Origin: Allodiplogaster sudhausi
Lineage: Eukaryota > Nematoda > Chromadorea > Rhabditida > Diplogasteridae
Assembly (NCBI GenBank): GCA_945643635.1
Contig: CALZFC010000005.1
Span: 12,377,001-12,441,000 of the forward strand
Reading direction: 5' to 3'
Length of the DNA: 64,000 bases
Position numbers and translations under genes: made by a program
Notes under the pieces: model-generated
Seen by the model: the letters and a program-made list of their open reading frames with translations, nothing else
What the model was told of the DNA's origin: nothing
Databases searched by the model: none
Part shown: one piece after another, positions 25,712-37,895 of the stretch
Layout: each line of letters opens with the position of its first letter
Position numbering within the stretch: the stretch's first letter is position 1

Positions 25712-25985
25712 AGCACCTCCGACAATAAGAAGCGTCAGTGCTTTTCCCAGCGATTTTTTTTTTACATTTTTTTCAGAATAGTTTAATTATCGTAGCGAAA
25801 AAGTACTGATTTTTAAGCCCCTTACTATTCAGGCGGCATAAATAGGATTTAAGATATATTTGAAAGATTTTTCCCTGAAATGATGTTTTTATTGGTATAA
25901 GTAGGAAGTTAGTGATGTAAGTAGGATTAAAGTAAGTACTAAAATAACAAGGAGTAAGCAATGTAAAAGGATTCTTCCATTTCAG

Positions 25986-26255
25986 TGACCAGGCCCTTCG
26001 TAACAAGAACAAGGAGGCGTCAGGAGAGGATCGCTGTATCGCCCTTCGCGTCATGGACTCGTACTGGGTGGGCGAGGACTTGACGTACAAGTTCTTCGAG
26101 GTCATCCTCGTTGACCCTGCACACAAGGCCATCCGCCGCGCAATGGATCACGAAGCCGGTGCACAAGCATCGCGAGCTCCGCGGTTTCACCTCGGCCGGC
26201 CGCAGATCCCGTGGTCTCGGCATGGCGCTGTTGTTGTGTGTTTGTTGCAAGAATA
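25986..26255 (+). pseudogene. rpl-15: Ribosomal protein L15 (eL15) pseudogene fragment
   Basis: After an acceptor (TTTCAG) the frame reads [20 protein letters not shown], then [13 protein letters not shown], a strong match to the middle of eL15. After IRR the family's NPDTQ codons are missing and the frame shifts. The correct sequence continues in another frame as [26 protein letters not shown]. The conserved basic C terminus is gone. The N-terminal half is not seen upstream, where the RPL19 fragments lie on the same strand. It is a truncated, frameshifted pseudogene. Confidence 0.85.
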
Positions 26256-26499
26256 AGAGAAGTTTTCTCTAATAAAAAAAGAGAAGTTTTTTTTTGTTGT
26301 TTGATTCCATCATGCATTGTTTTTTCTTGTTTGGAGACAATGAATGTGTGTACCATATGTTGTTGGTTTGCGTTGTTGAAGACAAGCATGCAAAATTTCA
26401 TGGTCATAAGCAAGACCACAACAGTACTACGGGAATTGTGTTGCATCATTAGAGCTCTAGGTGCTTTTGAACACACTGCTTTTTTTCTCCAATGCCCAT

Positions 26500-26576
26500 C
26501 TCTCCCACTCTCTCGCTGTCTCTGTCCTGTCTCTCTTCTCTCTCTCTCTCTTCTTTCTCTCTCTCTCTCTCTCTCT

Positions 26577-26663
<87 letters not shown>

Positions 26664-26735
26664 TTCTCTTTCTTCTTTCTTTCTTTCTCTCTCTCTCTCT
26701 CTGTCTTTCTCTGTCTTTCTGTACTTCTCTCTTCA
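26500..26735. repeat. (CT)n tract
   Basis: Imperfect CT/TTTC microsatellite of more than 200 bp. The opposite-strand frames are ERERER artefacts. Confidence 0.95.
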
Positions 26736-26881
26736 TTCTTTCTCTCGATTTTCTTTCCTTTTAAACAGCGAAAAGGAGTGATAAAAGTTTTATTCCTAGG
26801 CAAGAAAACAATGTCATTCAGCAGACATGTTCAGAAAAGCCGCCGTCCACCCGGCAGTTAGAGGAAGGAAAAGAAATACAC

Positions 26882-26946
26882 CTATCTGGGATCGAACCTG
26901 CGCCACTAAGAGCTGTCGGTGAGCGCGCTACCTACTGCGCTACCCT
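26882..26946 (-). other. tRNA-like sequence (possible SINE head or decayed tRNA)
   Basis: The minus strand carries an A-box-like TAGCGCAGTAGGTAGCGCG followed about 25 nt later by a perfect B box GGTTCGATCCC, the internal promoter arrangement of a tRNA. A canonical anticodon stem and acceptor pairing do not form, so this is a decayed tRNA or the tRNA-derived part of a SINE. Confidence 0.45.
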
Positions 26947-27089
26947 TGCCTTGTGCACATAGCCCCAACAATGTCTTGACACAAACACAATAATGCATCG
27001 TCTGAGATGCTCCCGTCCTCCCGGCAGATGGTGATGGGAGGGGGAAGAAAGGTGCCGGAGCAAGTTGCCGGGTCGGGGGAGGTACCACC

Positions 27090-27372
27090 AGCTCTCCCCC
27101 CAAAAAGCGACACTTTACTACGCCGGCTGTTGTAAAGTTCCAGAATCTTGTAAAAGAAGAAACTAAAAATTGTTTTTTTATTATTCTAAAAACATTCGTT
27201 TCACTCTTCTTTTTTAGTCGTATTTGAATCGTTTTTAAATAAATAGATTTTTGATTTTTTTTGGTCAGCCTATTTGCTTGTAAAGTTTTTGATTCAATTT
27301 TTAGCACGCTGGCACTGACGTCATCAGAAGAATCAGCAATTTGAGCATGGACTCTGCTGCCCCTGAGAAGTC
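27090..27372. repeat. Dispersed repeat, copy 2
   Basis: Partner of the repeat at 21285-21440. The part 27280-27370 is in the same direction and the part 27093-27125 is inverted, so the two loci have been rearranged relative to each other. It is preceded by GC-rich sequence near 27010-27090 that resembles part of 21530-21640. Confidence 0.55.
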
Positions 27373-27479
27373 TCTTATAAAGTTCCAGAATCTCGTAAAA
27401 TAAGAAACGAAGCAAAAATATAGTTTTTTTTTAATTCTAGAAATATTTCACTCTCCTTTTTAATCCTTCAACATTTTAG

Positions 27480-27748
27480 TGCGACTGTTCCACAAGAAGA
27501 GGCGCTGTCTTATTCAATCCTCACGTTTCCGGTAAGTACATATTGATGATAGCTACTACAATAAATTTTGACGATGTTGCTTTTAGACAATGGAAGACGA
27601 TATTTCTCAATTGATCCTTCAGAAATCCCCCTTTTTAAGTAAAATTTGGTAATTTCCCTTGCAGTTCTTCTGGGTCGCCGTGGTCTCTTGCGTAATCGCC
27701 GTGCTTCTTTCTCTTACCGCCTTTTGTCTTCTCATTTGTCCCTTTTGA
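27480..27748 (+). CDS. 3' end of a small unrecognised membrane protein gene
   Basis: Two candidate exons, 27480-27531 and 27665-27748, join in phase 0 across a good intron (CCG|gtaagt, TTGCAG|TTC). The end reads PQEEALSYSILTFP, then FFWVAVVSCVIAVLLSLTAF, CLLICPF and a stop. The last exon is almost entirely one hydrophobic segment, so the product would be membrane-anchored at its C terminus. An AATAAA at 27775-27780 follows the stop by 26 bp. No upstream exon could be assigned with confidence and no family is recognised. It could also be a decayed gene end. Confidence 0.4.
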
Positions 27749-27780
27749 AAAATGCTCTTCACATCATAACCTTAAATAAA

Positions 27781-28526
27781 ATGTGTGACTTTTCATAGTT
27801 GTTGACGTTATGGAAGATTGGCTGAAATTGCCAAAAGAACAGAGAAGAAATATTGAATTCATTTAGGTTTCCAGTATCTTGGCTGCAATTCCAAAATAGG
27901 AAAAAATAAATAAATCCGAGACTTTTAAATCAGTTCAGGTGCAAGGAGATTTTATAAATTATTTAAAATGAAGAGTAATTTAAATAGCAAGGAAAAAAAG
28001 AGTATAATACTTAATCAGCCCGCTCAATGTGACATTTAAAGGAAACATTACTGCCAAGGACGCAACAATAGAAATACGATAATATTCTTTCGACAATGTT
28101 TCTCTCTGACATGGTAAACTGATTAATTTTCCAAGAGAACCTTTTCCAGTCCCGTTCGAAAAAAGTCTGCTATATCTGACAAAATACAATACGTAGGAAA
28201 CCGCTGGCAACTACAGTATATACACTTATCTACATATACGTACGTGCACGATCCACGTGGTCTGCCGTTTTCTATTTGAGCACAGGAATCATTTACAACT
28301 CGGTCTTCACATTCTTCTGGCATTGTTAGCGAAGCACTTTCTTTCTTGCTTTCTTTACCATGGTTGAGAAAACAACACAACGAAAAAGGGCGAGCAGAAT
28401 GGGTAGCGACGCCGGAATGAGATGGAAAGAAGGAGAGGCCGAGAGGCAGAGAATGAGAGCGAGAGAGGGACGACGATAGGACTATGAGACCAGCAGAAGA
28501 GGTAACGGGCCAGCAGCGTTGGAAGT
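27781..28526. other. Spacer, no gene seen
   Basis: AT-rich sequence with no conserved protein. A minus-strand frame at about 28230-28330 (CEDRVVNDSCAQIENGR) looks mildly non-random but has no splice context that links it to the fragment upstream. Confidence 0.35.
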
Positions 28527-28687
28527 CTAAAGGGACTCCAGAGCCGTCTTTGCGACACGAAGCCCCTTGATAAAGGCGTTCCTCTTTGCCTCGTAGTTGT
28601 TGAGGGAGGGGATCTGAGCAGGGTTGCCCTGGATGCCCTGCAAAAGAGCAGAGAGAGAGAGCAGAGAGAGAGCAGAGAGAGAGAGAG

Positions 28688-28727
<40 letters not shown>

Positions 28728-28970
28728 GAGAGAGTATAGAGGGATAACATAGTGAGCGCAGAGAGAGAAAGAAGAAGAAAGGACCCACCGCGTGCAAGGC
28801 TTCCTTCTCCGCCACAAGCAGATCGAAGTCGGCAGAGGCAGCGAGGGAGTCTCTACGCAGTCTTGAATGGCGCGGTCCCGGTTGGCGTCCTTCCCCACCT
28901 CGTAGCCCATGAGCAGCATTCGGATGAAGAGGTGCAAGTCGTTCTGCAAAGCGTGCTCTTTCTGCAGTTG
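28527..28970 (-). pseudogene. Unrecognised gene 3' end with frameshift
   Basis: The last exon 28637-28527 reads GIQGNPAQIPSLNNYEAKRN, then AFIKGLRVAKTALESL and a stop, after a clean TTTGCAG acceptor. The exon before it ends at 28789 with GCG|gtgggt in matching phase 0. Within it, QNDLHLFIRMLLMGYEVGKD runs in one frame and RDSLAASADFDLLVAEKEAL in another, so an indel near 28860-28870 breaks it. A (GA)n tract (28647-28735) fills the intron. I do not recognise the family. Probably a pseudogene, possibly the tail of the fragments found further upstream on the same strand. Confidence 0.5.
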
Positions 28971-29763
28971 TCAAGCTGCCAATCTTCTTTTTCCTCAACC
29001 ACACTCACAATCATTGTGCGGCATATGCCGTACGTAGCCGAGCTGCTTCGGACCAACTTGAGCACCGCGGCTGGAAGAACAAGCCGCCGGTGCTGGGGCA
29101 CATTCGAAGTGTGCAGACGGGCGCCGTGGGCCACGTCATCTGGTTGTTGGCCACCCTCAAAGACACTCCACTAGTCTATTTATTCTTTCTTTCTCTCTTT
29201 CTCTCTCTCCCAGTCCCTAGCACTAAACTAACTTGGCGACATAGGGGAGCAGAAGAGTCAGATTAGCATTTGGCGTAGCCATCGACAAAGTGAAGATAGG
29301 CGGAGAACGACAATAGGACTACGAGCTCTTCCCGAACACTCAATGAAAAAATTTACGATTTATAATTTTATTTTAATTGCAGAACATTATGTAACACATA
29401 TATGTAGCTCAGGAATTCAAAAATGCCAAAAAGTGATTTAAATCTCAAACCAAAACACCAACTTCAGGGCGTAGCATAAGGCGGCACGCTCTCCGTTGAA
29501 GCAGCAAAGAGAAGGAGGGAGCGGATTTCGTCGTAGTGCTCTTCTCAAGAAATGAAGTCTTACGATAAGCCTGATTCCGCTTGGGACCAGGGGGACATTT
29601 GTCCACAAAATTACGGTCCTTATCGGTAATAAACACCTTTTGTTGCGCTAATGGGGGGGGAAGGAAATTCAGAGGTTGGAGGAAACACGTTTCTTCGCCT
29701 CGTTACCAATATAGTGATAGCTTTTTCTAGAACCTTTGATTTAGTAACATTTTCTTAACGTAC
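28971..29763. other. Degenerate coding-like stretch and spacer
   Basis: Around 29010-29160 both strands show open, GC-rich coding-like sequence. The plus strand reads HMPYVAELLRTNL in one frame and KPPVLGHIRSVQTGAVGHV in another. A minus-strand frame at 29445-29636 contains DKDRNFVDKCPPGPKRNQAY. None can be joined into a gene. I read this as decayed exons, with low confidence in strand. Confidence 0.3.
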
Positions 29764-30123
29764 GAAAATCTCCTCTCTTATCTTCGACAGCTCAGGAACA
29801 GAGGTGCAAGTTGGCCCAACTTTTTTGGGCCCGGCCGGCCCTTAGGGCCTAAAATCTCGGCCCTGCCCGGCCCGCGGGTTTCGGACCCTTGAATTTTGGG
29901 CCCGGCCCGATTTTTTAGACATGTGAAATTCCTACTTCTAATTCGTCCCTTGATCATAAAAAAATTTTTTTCGTTCGATTTACTGTTCACAATGCTTTCA
30001 TTTATTGCATTGAAATGCTGAATACGACTCCTAATCTGCAATATTACGTATGACCAGTACAGGCCGGCCCGTGCCTCTTGCACCTCTGCTCAGGAATGGT
30101 CGCAGGGTCGATGATCTTGTCGT
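29764..30123 (-). pseudogene. Exon of an unrecognised gene split by a hAT MITE
   Basis: On the minus strand an acceptor TTGCAG at 30124-30129 opens an exon reading DDKIIDPATIPE up to 30089. The 290-bp MITE (29799-30088) then intervenes. After it the frame resumes from the duplicated target bases as ELSKIREEIF down to a donor near 29764. Removing the element and one copy of its 8-bp duplication restores one continuous frame, so the insertion hit a coding exon. The gene's family is unknown. Confidence 0.7.
29799..30088. mobile_element. hAT MITE with 8-bp target duplication CTCAGGAA
   Basis: A 290-bp element with 12-bp inverted ends CAGAGGTGCAAG, flanked by perfect CTCAGGAA copies at 29791-29798 and 30089-30096. 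Its GC-rich GGGCCCGGCC subterminal blocks resemble those of the autonomous element at 21786, but the terminal repeat differs (GAGGTGCAAG against GAGATGCACG), so it belongs to a sister subfamily. It has no coding capacity. Confidence 0.92.
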
Positions 30124-32014
30124 CTGCAATAGAAAAAAATGTTTCCCCCTGTTTCAAACTTTCTGATTTAGATTCAAATTTAATTAGGAAAATGTGCACT
30201 AAATTGTAAGTCAATTTTGTTATAATCATGTTTTAATTGTCTGGGCATACTATAGTATGGAAAAATTATTTCGGATGTTGAATTTGACGCTTAAAGTAAC
30301 TTATACTCGAAACGTTTTGGGTTGATTTAAAATGTAACGGTTCAAAGTCCTTTTGCACGTTTTTACAACGGGAAAGTTGCGGAATAAACTTCTTCTCCGA
30401 ACTCAGTGTCCTATATGGAGCAGAATGATGTATTGGATGAGTAAGAAACATTTAAATTGCACGAAACGTTGCAAAATGCGTAATTGTCAGTTTTAGCGCG
30501 ACAGTAATAAGAATATCGATATTGTCATTGAGGCTGCATCCAGGTGCAAAGGATTTATGTACATACATTGTAGAGAATTTTCATGGAAAACGATAGTTTT
30601 ACGAAAATTTGATAAGGAACTTTGTATGTAAAATATCACGTGCTGAGTCGAATAAACTGGTACACTTTATATTGCCTCAAGAAGTTAAGACCTTCTTCAC
30701 GCGTTCCATGAATCCTATAAATCCGTGGAATCTCTATTTGAGAATAGAATTTATTATTTATGAAATTAAAATTTTTGCATTATTTCGGGCACTATATTCT
30801 CCAAAGTTTCCTTTTTGATTGCATAAAAACTTTCCTTTTTGATTGTATAAAAACAATCTATCAATCGCATGTATTTTTATGTGTTGTATAATTAATCTTG
30901 CGAATTTTTACAATATACAGTAGGGCAAATTATAATTAAGAATCGTGAAGACGGACAGCGACCAGCGAAGAGCTGATACTTCAGACGGCGCAGCACTTCG
31001 TTCGGTTCCGGGTGGGAGCTGTTGGTCTTCAGGCATTCGTCCCAAAAATCCAACTCAACCGAAATGTATTTAAAGTTTCGTGACCATTTGTTCTCTCGAC
31101 GTTGTGTCAGGAGAAAGGCGCGAATTCAAGTCAGACATTTTTGATCTTGTAAATCCGGCGATAATTAAAGGAGCAACTCAATATATGTATAAATGTTTTT
31201 TTCAAAACTTATATGTTATAAATAACAATGATTCTCCTGACAACGACGGTGTTGACGCGGTCGTTCGTGAAGGGAAGCCAGCCAAAGAAGAACAAGATCT
31301 CAAAAGTGGAAAAAGTCTCATTCTGGGAATTCAAATAGGCGTCAGTGTGAGCAACTGACACCATTTGGACTTCGACCTAGGCGCTTTGCATTAACCATAT
31401 GTTTTTTCCCTAGTCAACCTAAATAATCCCCAGGGTACTCAAACTTCTTACTCCGTGGTTTCTTTGTTGCATTCAATAGCTTCTAAGTTCATGGGACGTT
31501 GAGATGAGTGAGTCGAATAAGCTATCGACTCTGTCCCTATGACCCCAGGGGGTCGAGATACAGACCCCTCCCTTCGTGCAGCGCTTTGCTTTACGTCCGT
31601 GGACTCACATGAGAACAGAAGCCTACTGGAGTGCTCATAGTGCCTAAGACCTTGGCCACTACAAATACCTAGTGAGGGTCAATATTTACGGACCCTTAAA
31701 GGTACTTTTGAGAGCTCCAATTTGCCTTTGAGCGTAGCGTTGAGCAAATTTGAAATGTGTTAATTTGCAAATTTTTTTTACATTTTCAAATAAAACACCG
31801 AAGTAAAAAATCGCTAATCGTTATTAGCAATTTGTGAACATATAGCTGGAAAGTGGGGAAAATAAGGGTTTAGGGTTTTTTATGTTTGTTTCAGAATATT
31901 TTTCTCGCATATCTTCAGAACAATTGCAAACAAATGAATATAGGTTTGTTATTATAGAAAGATAATTGGAAGTAAAAATAATTGAAACTAAACAATATAT
32001 TTAAAAAAAAAACA
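30124..32014. other. Mostly non-coding, one candidate minus-strand exon
   Basis: About 1.9 kb of AT-rich sequence. On the minus strand at about 30958-31066 the frame DFWDECLKTNSSHPEPNE, then VLRRLKYQLFAG, looks like a real exon with an AG border, but I cannot assign a family. A short direct repeat with the core TTTCCTTTTTGATTG lies at about 30805-30850. Nothing else is supported. Confidence 0.35.
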
Positions 32015-32172
32015 GGCCTTGTAATAAAAGGACTCCACGTCGTCCTTGCAAACGGTCTGAGATTTCGTATCATGGAGACGGCGCGACTGGAAGATGACTT
32101 CGAAGTGCGGCGCATGTCCACTGTAGATAGAAAGATTTCGATAAAGGGGTGAAAAAGAGAGGAGTGAGAGAG

Positions 32173-32203
<31 letters not shown>

Positions 32204-32357
32204 GAGTGAGAGAGATGGAGGGAGAGAGGCAAAAGAAGAGTTAGGGCGACAAAAGTAGAGAGATACCCCGGAAAATCGCTCTTGCGCTTGTTCTTCTCGT
32301 GCGGCGCAGCGTGGATGAACTTCCCAAGGAAAATTCGAGCCCGCCAGCAGTTCGTGC
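32015..32357 (-). pseudogene. Two joined exons of an unrecognised gene
   Basis: Exon 32357-32267 (acceptor TTTAG; TNCWRARIFLGKFIHAAPHE, KNKRKSDFP) and exon 32120-about 32015 (acceptor CTACAG; HAPHFEVIFQSRRLHD, KDDVESFYYK) join in consistent phase through a split glycine codon. The intron carries a (GA/GAAA)n tract at 32160-32230. No other exon could be linked in phase and the family is not recognised. Given the broken genes on both sides I classify it as a probable remnant, although a functional gene with unrecognised exons is possible. Confidence 0.4.
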
Positions 32358-32802
32358 CTAAAGAAATGGCACCCGGCTGAAAGCAGAGGAGTACGCTACC
32401 ATTGCAGGGATTCTTGAGGAGGGTAAAGATGGTTGGGATACCGTAGGATAGGCATGAGAACGGTAGCGAGGTTATACTGTAGAATATCACGAGCTATCCT
32501 GCAGGCGAAATATGATATGCGAGATATAATGGGAAGACTACGTTCCGACGAGGAATCAATCATCAACCAGGAATCTTAATCATCAAGACCATCAAGAAAT
32601 ATTTTTTTCGTTCCCCAACTCCTCTCCGTTCAAAAGATGCAAACCCTCAAAGTGGCAAAATGACCAAATAGGTCCTCCCAGGCCAAATATGGCCGCTGGC
32701 GCTCAGGTGCTAATCGGCCAAATTCTAAGCCCGTAGCAGGTCTCTAATCTACAAACCAGGTTTTTTTTTTACAATATTCGAGGGAGAATGAGAGGATGCG
32801 AG

Positions 32803-33659
32803 ACAAGTCTACGAGGCATCATCGGTCGACATTGGCGCGAGGTCGACAGAGTGGGCGGAGGGAGAGGGCGTCGCAGCATGAGAGGAAGTGGCGGCCTCCG
32901 TGATCATGGCCTCCGCCTGGTTGACTGCCTTCTACGCATCCTTCTTCGCTGCCAAGAAGAGTGCACGCGTCGTGAGCATGTCGTCTGTCAGCGACGCTTC
33001 CGGTAGAGCGCCTTTATCGATCGCCTTGTTTATGACCTGTGAGCGAATGAGAGAAAAGAGAGAGAGAGAAAGAAAGACGACGGCCACAGCGAGACAGCGA
33101 ATAAGCAGAGAGTTAGTTAGCAAAATGAAATAGCAATTTAATTACCGACTATTGGGAGAAATAAACAACAACAATAACAACAAAAAAGGTGCAGTTTTGC
33201 TCACGTCGAAGAAGTCGTTCTTCGCCTTCAATGTGCGCTCGACCTCATACAAAGCGGAGAGCGCAGAGCAGAGAGCAGCAATCGCTTTCGCTCTCTCCTT
33301 CTTTCCATGATGCCAGCAAGCTTCGCAGTGGAAGCTCCAGTTTAGTTTCCTGCAATTAGGCAAAAGTACGGAATGGTATGGCAGGCAATCTGCAAAAAGG
33401 GCATATATTTACATACTTATTCCTTATATACATACAAAAGATGTAACAAGATGTCACGGACAACTCATTGTATTTTATTTTAAGTCTGCGTACCAGAGCT
33501 TTCTTCAGCCAACTCGTCGATGTATTGGCTCCCTTGACGGCCTTCTTCACCGGTTCCGCCTTCTTCTTCTTTGGCTTCTGATGGTGGTTTGCCGTGGGGA
33601 TTAACTCCTTGCCGACCTCGAGCGTCGTAGTCCTTAGCATGGGAACACCGAGCAGTGCG
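32803..33659 (-). pseudogene. Unrecognised gene remnant with in-frame stop and frameshift
   Basis: Three minus-strand exon-like blocks in a row: 33659-33494 (Lys-rich; GVPMLRTTTLEVGKELIP), 33349 to about 33206 (starts as ETKLELPLRSLLASWKE, then needs a shift to continue AALCSALSALYEVERTLKAK, NDFFD before a GTGAGC donor) and 33036-32803 (INKAIDKGALPEASLTDDML, then FLAAKKDA, a TAG, and KAVNQAEAMITEAATSS to a final stop). The TAG and the frame change argue for a pseudogene. The helical, charged character suggests a cytosolic scaffold-like protein, but no family is recognised. Confidence 0.5.
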
Positions 33660-34035
33660 CTGCAAGAGGAAAATAGAATTCAGATGTCCTGAACAGTGCT
33701 TTACGTTTTACGGATTTCAATTCTCTATATTTAATTTTTTAGTAAATCTGTATGTCTCTCTCTCTCTCACCATCGATCTCTACAACTATGTTCCTTCTCC
33801 TGCCTTCGTCTCTTTCGTCTCTTTGTCATTGTCTTGTCTTTCCGTTCTGATCCGGAAACAGGATCTCTCCGTTACCCAGCATGTCCACCCACATTCACTC
33901 TCATCATTTAGCAAAATCGTGAGCGGCGTGAAGAAACGGTCACGTCCCGGCCCGACTGCCCCGGCCCGGCCAGTAGGGACGGCTGGCCCAACTTCCCAGG
34001 GCCACGGGGGGGGGGGAAGGGAAAGTGGACTGGCC

Positions 34036-34436
34036 CAGGGGTGGCCGGGGGCCGAAAATATCCGGCCCCGGCCCCGGCCCCCAGGGAAGGCCCCGGCCCC
34101 CGTGGTCGGCCCCGGCCCCCGGGGTCGGCCCCGAAGGAGGATACGGCCCCAAATCTTAAAATTTTTCTAAAAAAATTCTGCGTCGGGGAAAAATTCATCA
34201 AAAATTGAGAGAATTCGTTCATCTGAAACGTATACGAGATAAATCAGGGCACTTTTCATCATAAATTGGCTCATGTTGTTCAACTGGGGAGTGAACTTCA
34301 TTCAATTATCCACGGCTCCCGGCCCCCAGGGTAGGCCCGGCTCCAGCCCCCCGAGGTCGGCCCCGGCCCCGGCCCCGGCCCCAGGGTCGGCCCCGGCCCC
34401 AGGGGCCGGGAACGGGGCCGGGGCCGGCCACCCCTG
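34036..34436. mobile_element. hAT MITE, second family, 8-bp target duplication GACTGGCC
   Basis: A 401-bp element with inverted ends starting CAGGGGTGGCCGG and flanked by perfect GACTGGCC copies at 34028-34035 and 34437-34444. Both arms are long GGCCCC/GGGGCC arrays around an AT-rich centre. A degenerate relative with the same centre lies at about 43940-44107. More GGCCC-rich sequence just outside the left end (33945-34015) may be a remnant of another insertion. Confidence 0.9.
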
Positions 34437-35837
34437 GACTGGCCTCTCGACATGAAACGCGATGCCGTCCGAATCTCGTTGGCCGAACAGAAATTGATTC
34501 TTCAGGCACGGTTGAATAAGTGTCTATTCAGCATCCCTTTCCTACGCCACGCCGTCGTCAGCTATGCCCCAACGAGTTGTTCAGTGGCCTCGTCTCTCTT
34601 CCCTCTCTTTCTCCCTTTCTCTCTCAGTCCCTCGCACTCAACTAACTTGTATATGGCCTGTTGTAGAAGTGGGACGGCGGTTGCCGGAGATTCTGCCGGC
34701 GGAGCTGCGTGGACAGGTGGAAGCGGCTGGCGGGAGATAGAATTCGCATCCTCATCCTGGTCCTCTCTTCCCTCCTCGCTCTTTCCGTCTGCAAACGATG
34801 TTCTTTCGCGATAAAATTCAAAGTAATTCTCGCGATAATGCAATATTATATCCTTCCATTACATACATATGATTCTCTCCCTGTCTGTCGTGTCATATGT
34901 GATAATCACACTAACGGCTTCGTCGAGTGTCACGATCTCGTGGCGAAGGGACGCTTCGTGCTATATTGACACTCTGAGAGATCGAAAAGGATTAGTTATT
35001 AAATAGTATGGCTAGTGAAGATGTAATTCTTCCTATTCGAGAGATTCAGGAAGAGAGCTCATTAATTCGCATAGGTAAGAAATTCATGCTTAAGAAGCGC
35101 AGACGCAGCCATCCGCCGACGGGGATCCTCGACTAGGAGCTTGGCTGCAAAATGGGCAGAGCTCACTATTATACATCTTTGTTCCTTTTCTCCATTTAAG
35201 AGCTTACCAACGCAGTCTTTGAACTTGATCGACGCTTCCTCCGGTAGCTAACTGCCTTCACCGAACAGTCCGTTCTTCTTCAAACGTTATCATTTTCATT
35301 AGAAAAAAAAGAGAGAGAGAGACAATCAGAATGAGTGAGAGAGAGAGAAAGACAAGAACAGCTTAAACTAACAATCCCTCTTTCATCCAACAAAACAAAC
35401 TGACGTTTGCAGCGTCTGCCACAAGTATTCCGATGTGTTCCTCTCTGAGCAGTCCCCTGAGGCGCCGCACACTTCCCAACAAGCAGGCTTCCATGACAAT
35501 TAGCACTCTGTCGTGCTTCTTGAAAGAGCCTTCGAAGGCGATGATGTTTGGACTCTTCCCATTCAGCTACAACGCAACCGAAAACCTTCTTATAGATGTC
35601 TGTGCATACTCGACATTTGTGCAGAATTAAAAAAAAAAAGTTTTCTGCAAAATTTTTCAGCCGAAATGCACACATGGAGTTAAAAAGAAACATTAAGAAT
35701 ATTTAGTGAGACAAACAATTGAACGAACGAAGATCTCCATCCAACAGTTCTCCATGTTTCTTGCCGTAGATGTCTGCTGAATCTTCTTTATGGCGACGTC
35801 CTGGCTGGTCTTGATGTCTTTGCAATGGAATAAATAC

Positions 35838-37125
<1,288 letters not shown>

Positions 37126-37417
37126 GGGAAACACTGAGATTACTCATCTATGATCGACTAGCAACAACAAAACCAAAAAACAGTAGCATAAAACAGAGAA
37201 AAAAACGTATCAATTCTGGTGCCATAAGGCGCCATAATTGCGCGTCTTAAAATTATTCGAGAAAACCACCAGCTTGTTTTGCAAAAGAATGCACGAGAGA
37301 GTCTAAACCTAACTAAGCCTAACCTGAGGAAGCTACTAGATATTGTAAATGGTTCTTCTGTATAGCCTGTAGTCTTGGTTAACTATATACATTGTTTCTC
37401 TCCAAGGGATGTCTTTC

Positions 37418-37440
37418 GGCGGGGGGGGGGGGAGGGGGGG
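37418..37440 (+). other. Poly-G run
   Basis: Runs of 13 and 8 G separated by a single A. This could form a G-quadruplex or reflect assembly length uncertainty. It lies about 30 bp before the exon starting at 37473. Confidence 0.7.
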
Positions 37441-37472
37441 TGGCAAACTATAAACATCAAACACGTTACCAG

Positions 37473-37895
37473 CTCGTCGAGAGCCGTCGAATGATGTGAA
37501 AAATCATGTGTTGAGATTTGCCACCCAAACAGAAAGACTTCCCTTGTCAGGTAAGTTTTTCACATTTTGTTCTTCTCAACACAATGCAATGAATTCGTCG
37601 TAAATTAGGACAAATCACAGGTTGCCGCTTCGTCGGTCGCAAGTGGCCGGCTCTGAAAGAAGATTCGACTCCTCTTTCACCTCTGCCTTCCAAGGACTCC
37701 ATCATAGACCAAAGTAGCACCATCCCTTGCTTCCTTTTTCTAAACGACGAAGATGTCCCATATTCACTCGATCATTTCTTTTCCCTGCCGTTCTCCATTG
37801 CTCTTCTCTTCATTACCTTATTTTATATCTCGATAAAATTGATATTCAGCCGCATTTTCGAATTTAGAAAATTTTGTTTTAAGAGAATAAATTAA
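37473..37895 (+). CDS. 3' end of an unrecognised membrane protein gene (two exons)
   Basis: Exon 37473-37550 (acceptor TTACCAG, donor GTCAG|gtaagt) and terminal exon 37621-37895 (acceptor ATCACAG) join in phase through a split glycine. The reading is REPSNDVKNHVLRFATQTER, then LPLSGCRFVGRKWPALKED, and later a hydrophobic segment FFSLPFSIALLFITLFYISI followed by a basic tail (SRIFEFRKFCFKRIN) and a stop. The last exon contains no ATG and is therefore easy to miss. The predicted product has one C-terminal membrane span. An AATAAA-like site overlaps the stop. The 5' exons are not identified and no family is recognised. Confidence 0.45.

Noticed and set aside
26102..26803. Long minus-strand Arg/Glu-rich protein
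   Set aside because: It is antisense to the RPL15 pseudogene and the (CT)n tract. Composition artefact.
27480..27531. C-terminal end of RPL15 continuing from 26255
   Set aside because: Basic residues appear in one frame (KKRRC) but do not match the family end, and a better-phased membrane-protein reading with splice sites exists.
28123..29004. 293-codon minus-strand frame
   Set aside because: It crosses a (GA)n tract in a low-complexity reading. The true exons there are in other frames with proper splice borders.
33908..34222. Pro/Gly/Arg-rich frames around 34 kb
   Set aside because: They translate the G/C arrays of a hAT MITE and vanish outside it.
37418..37440. Telomere-like or quadruplex regulatory element
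   Set aside because: A simple poly-G run without repeated TTAGGC-type units. No regulatory claim can be supported.
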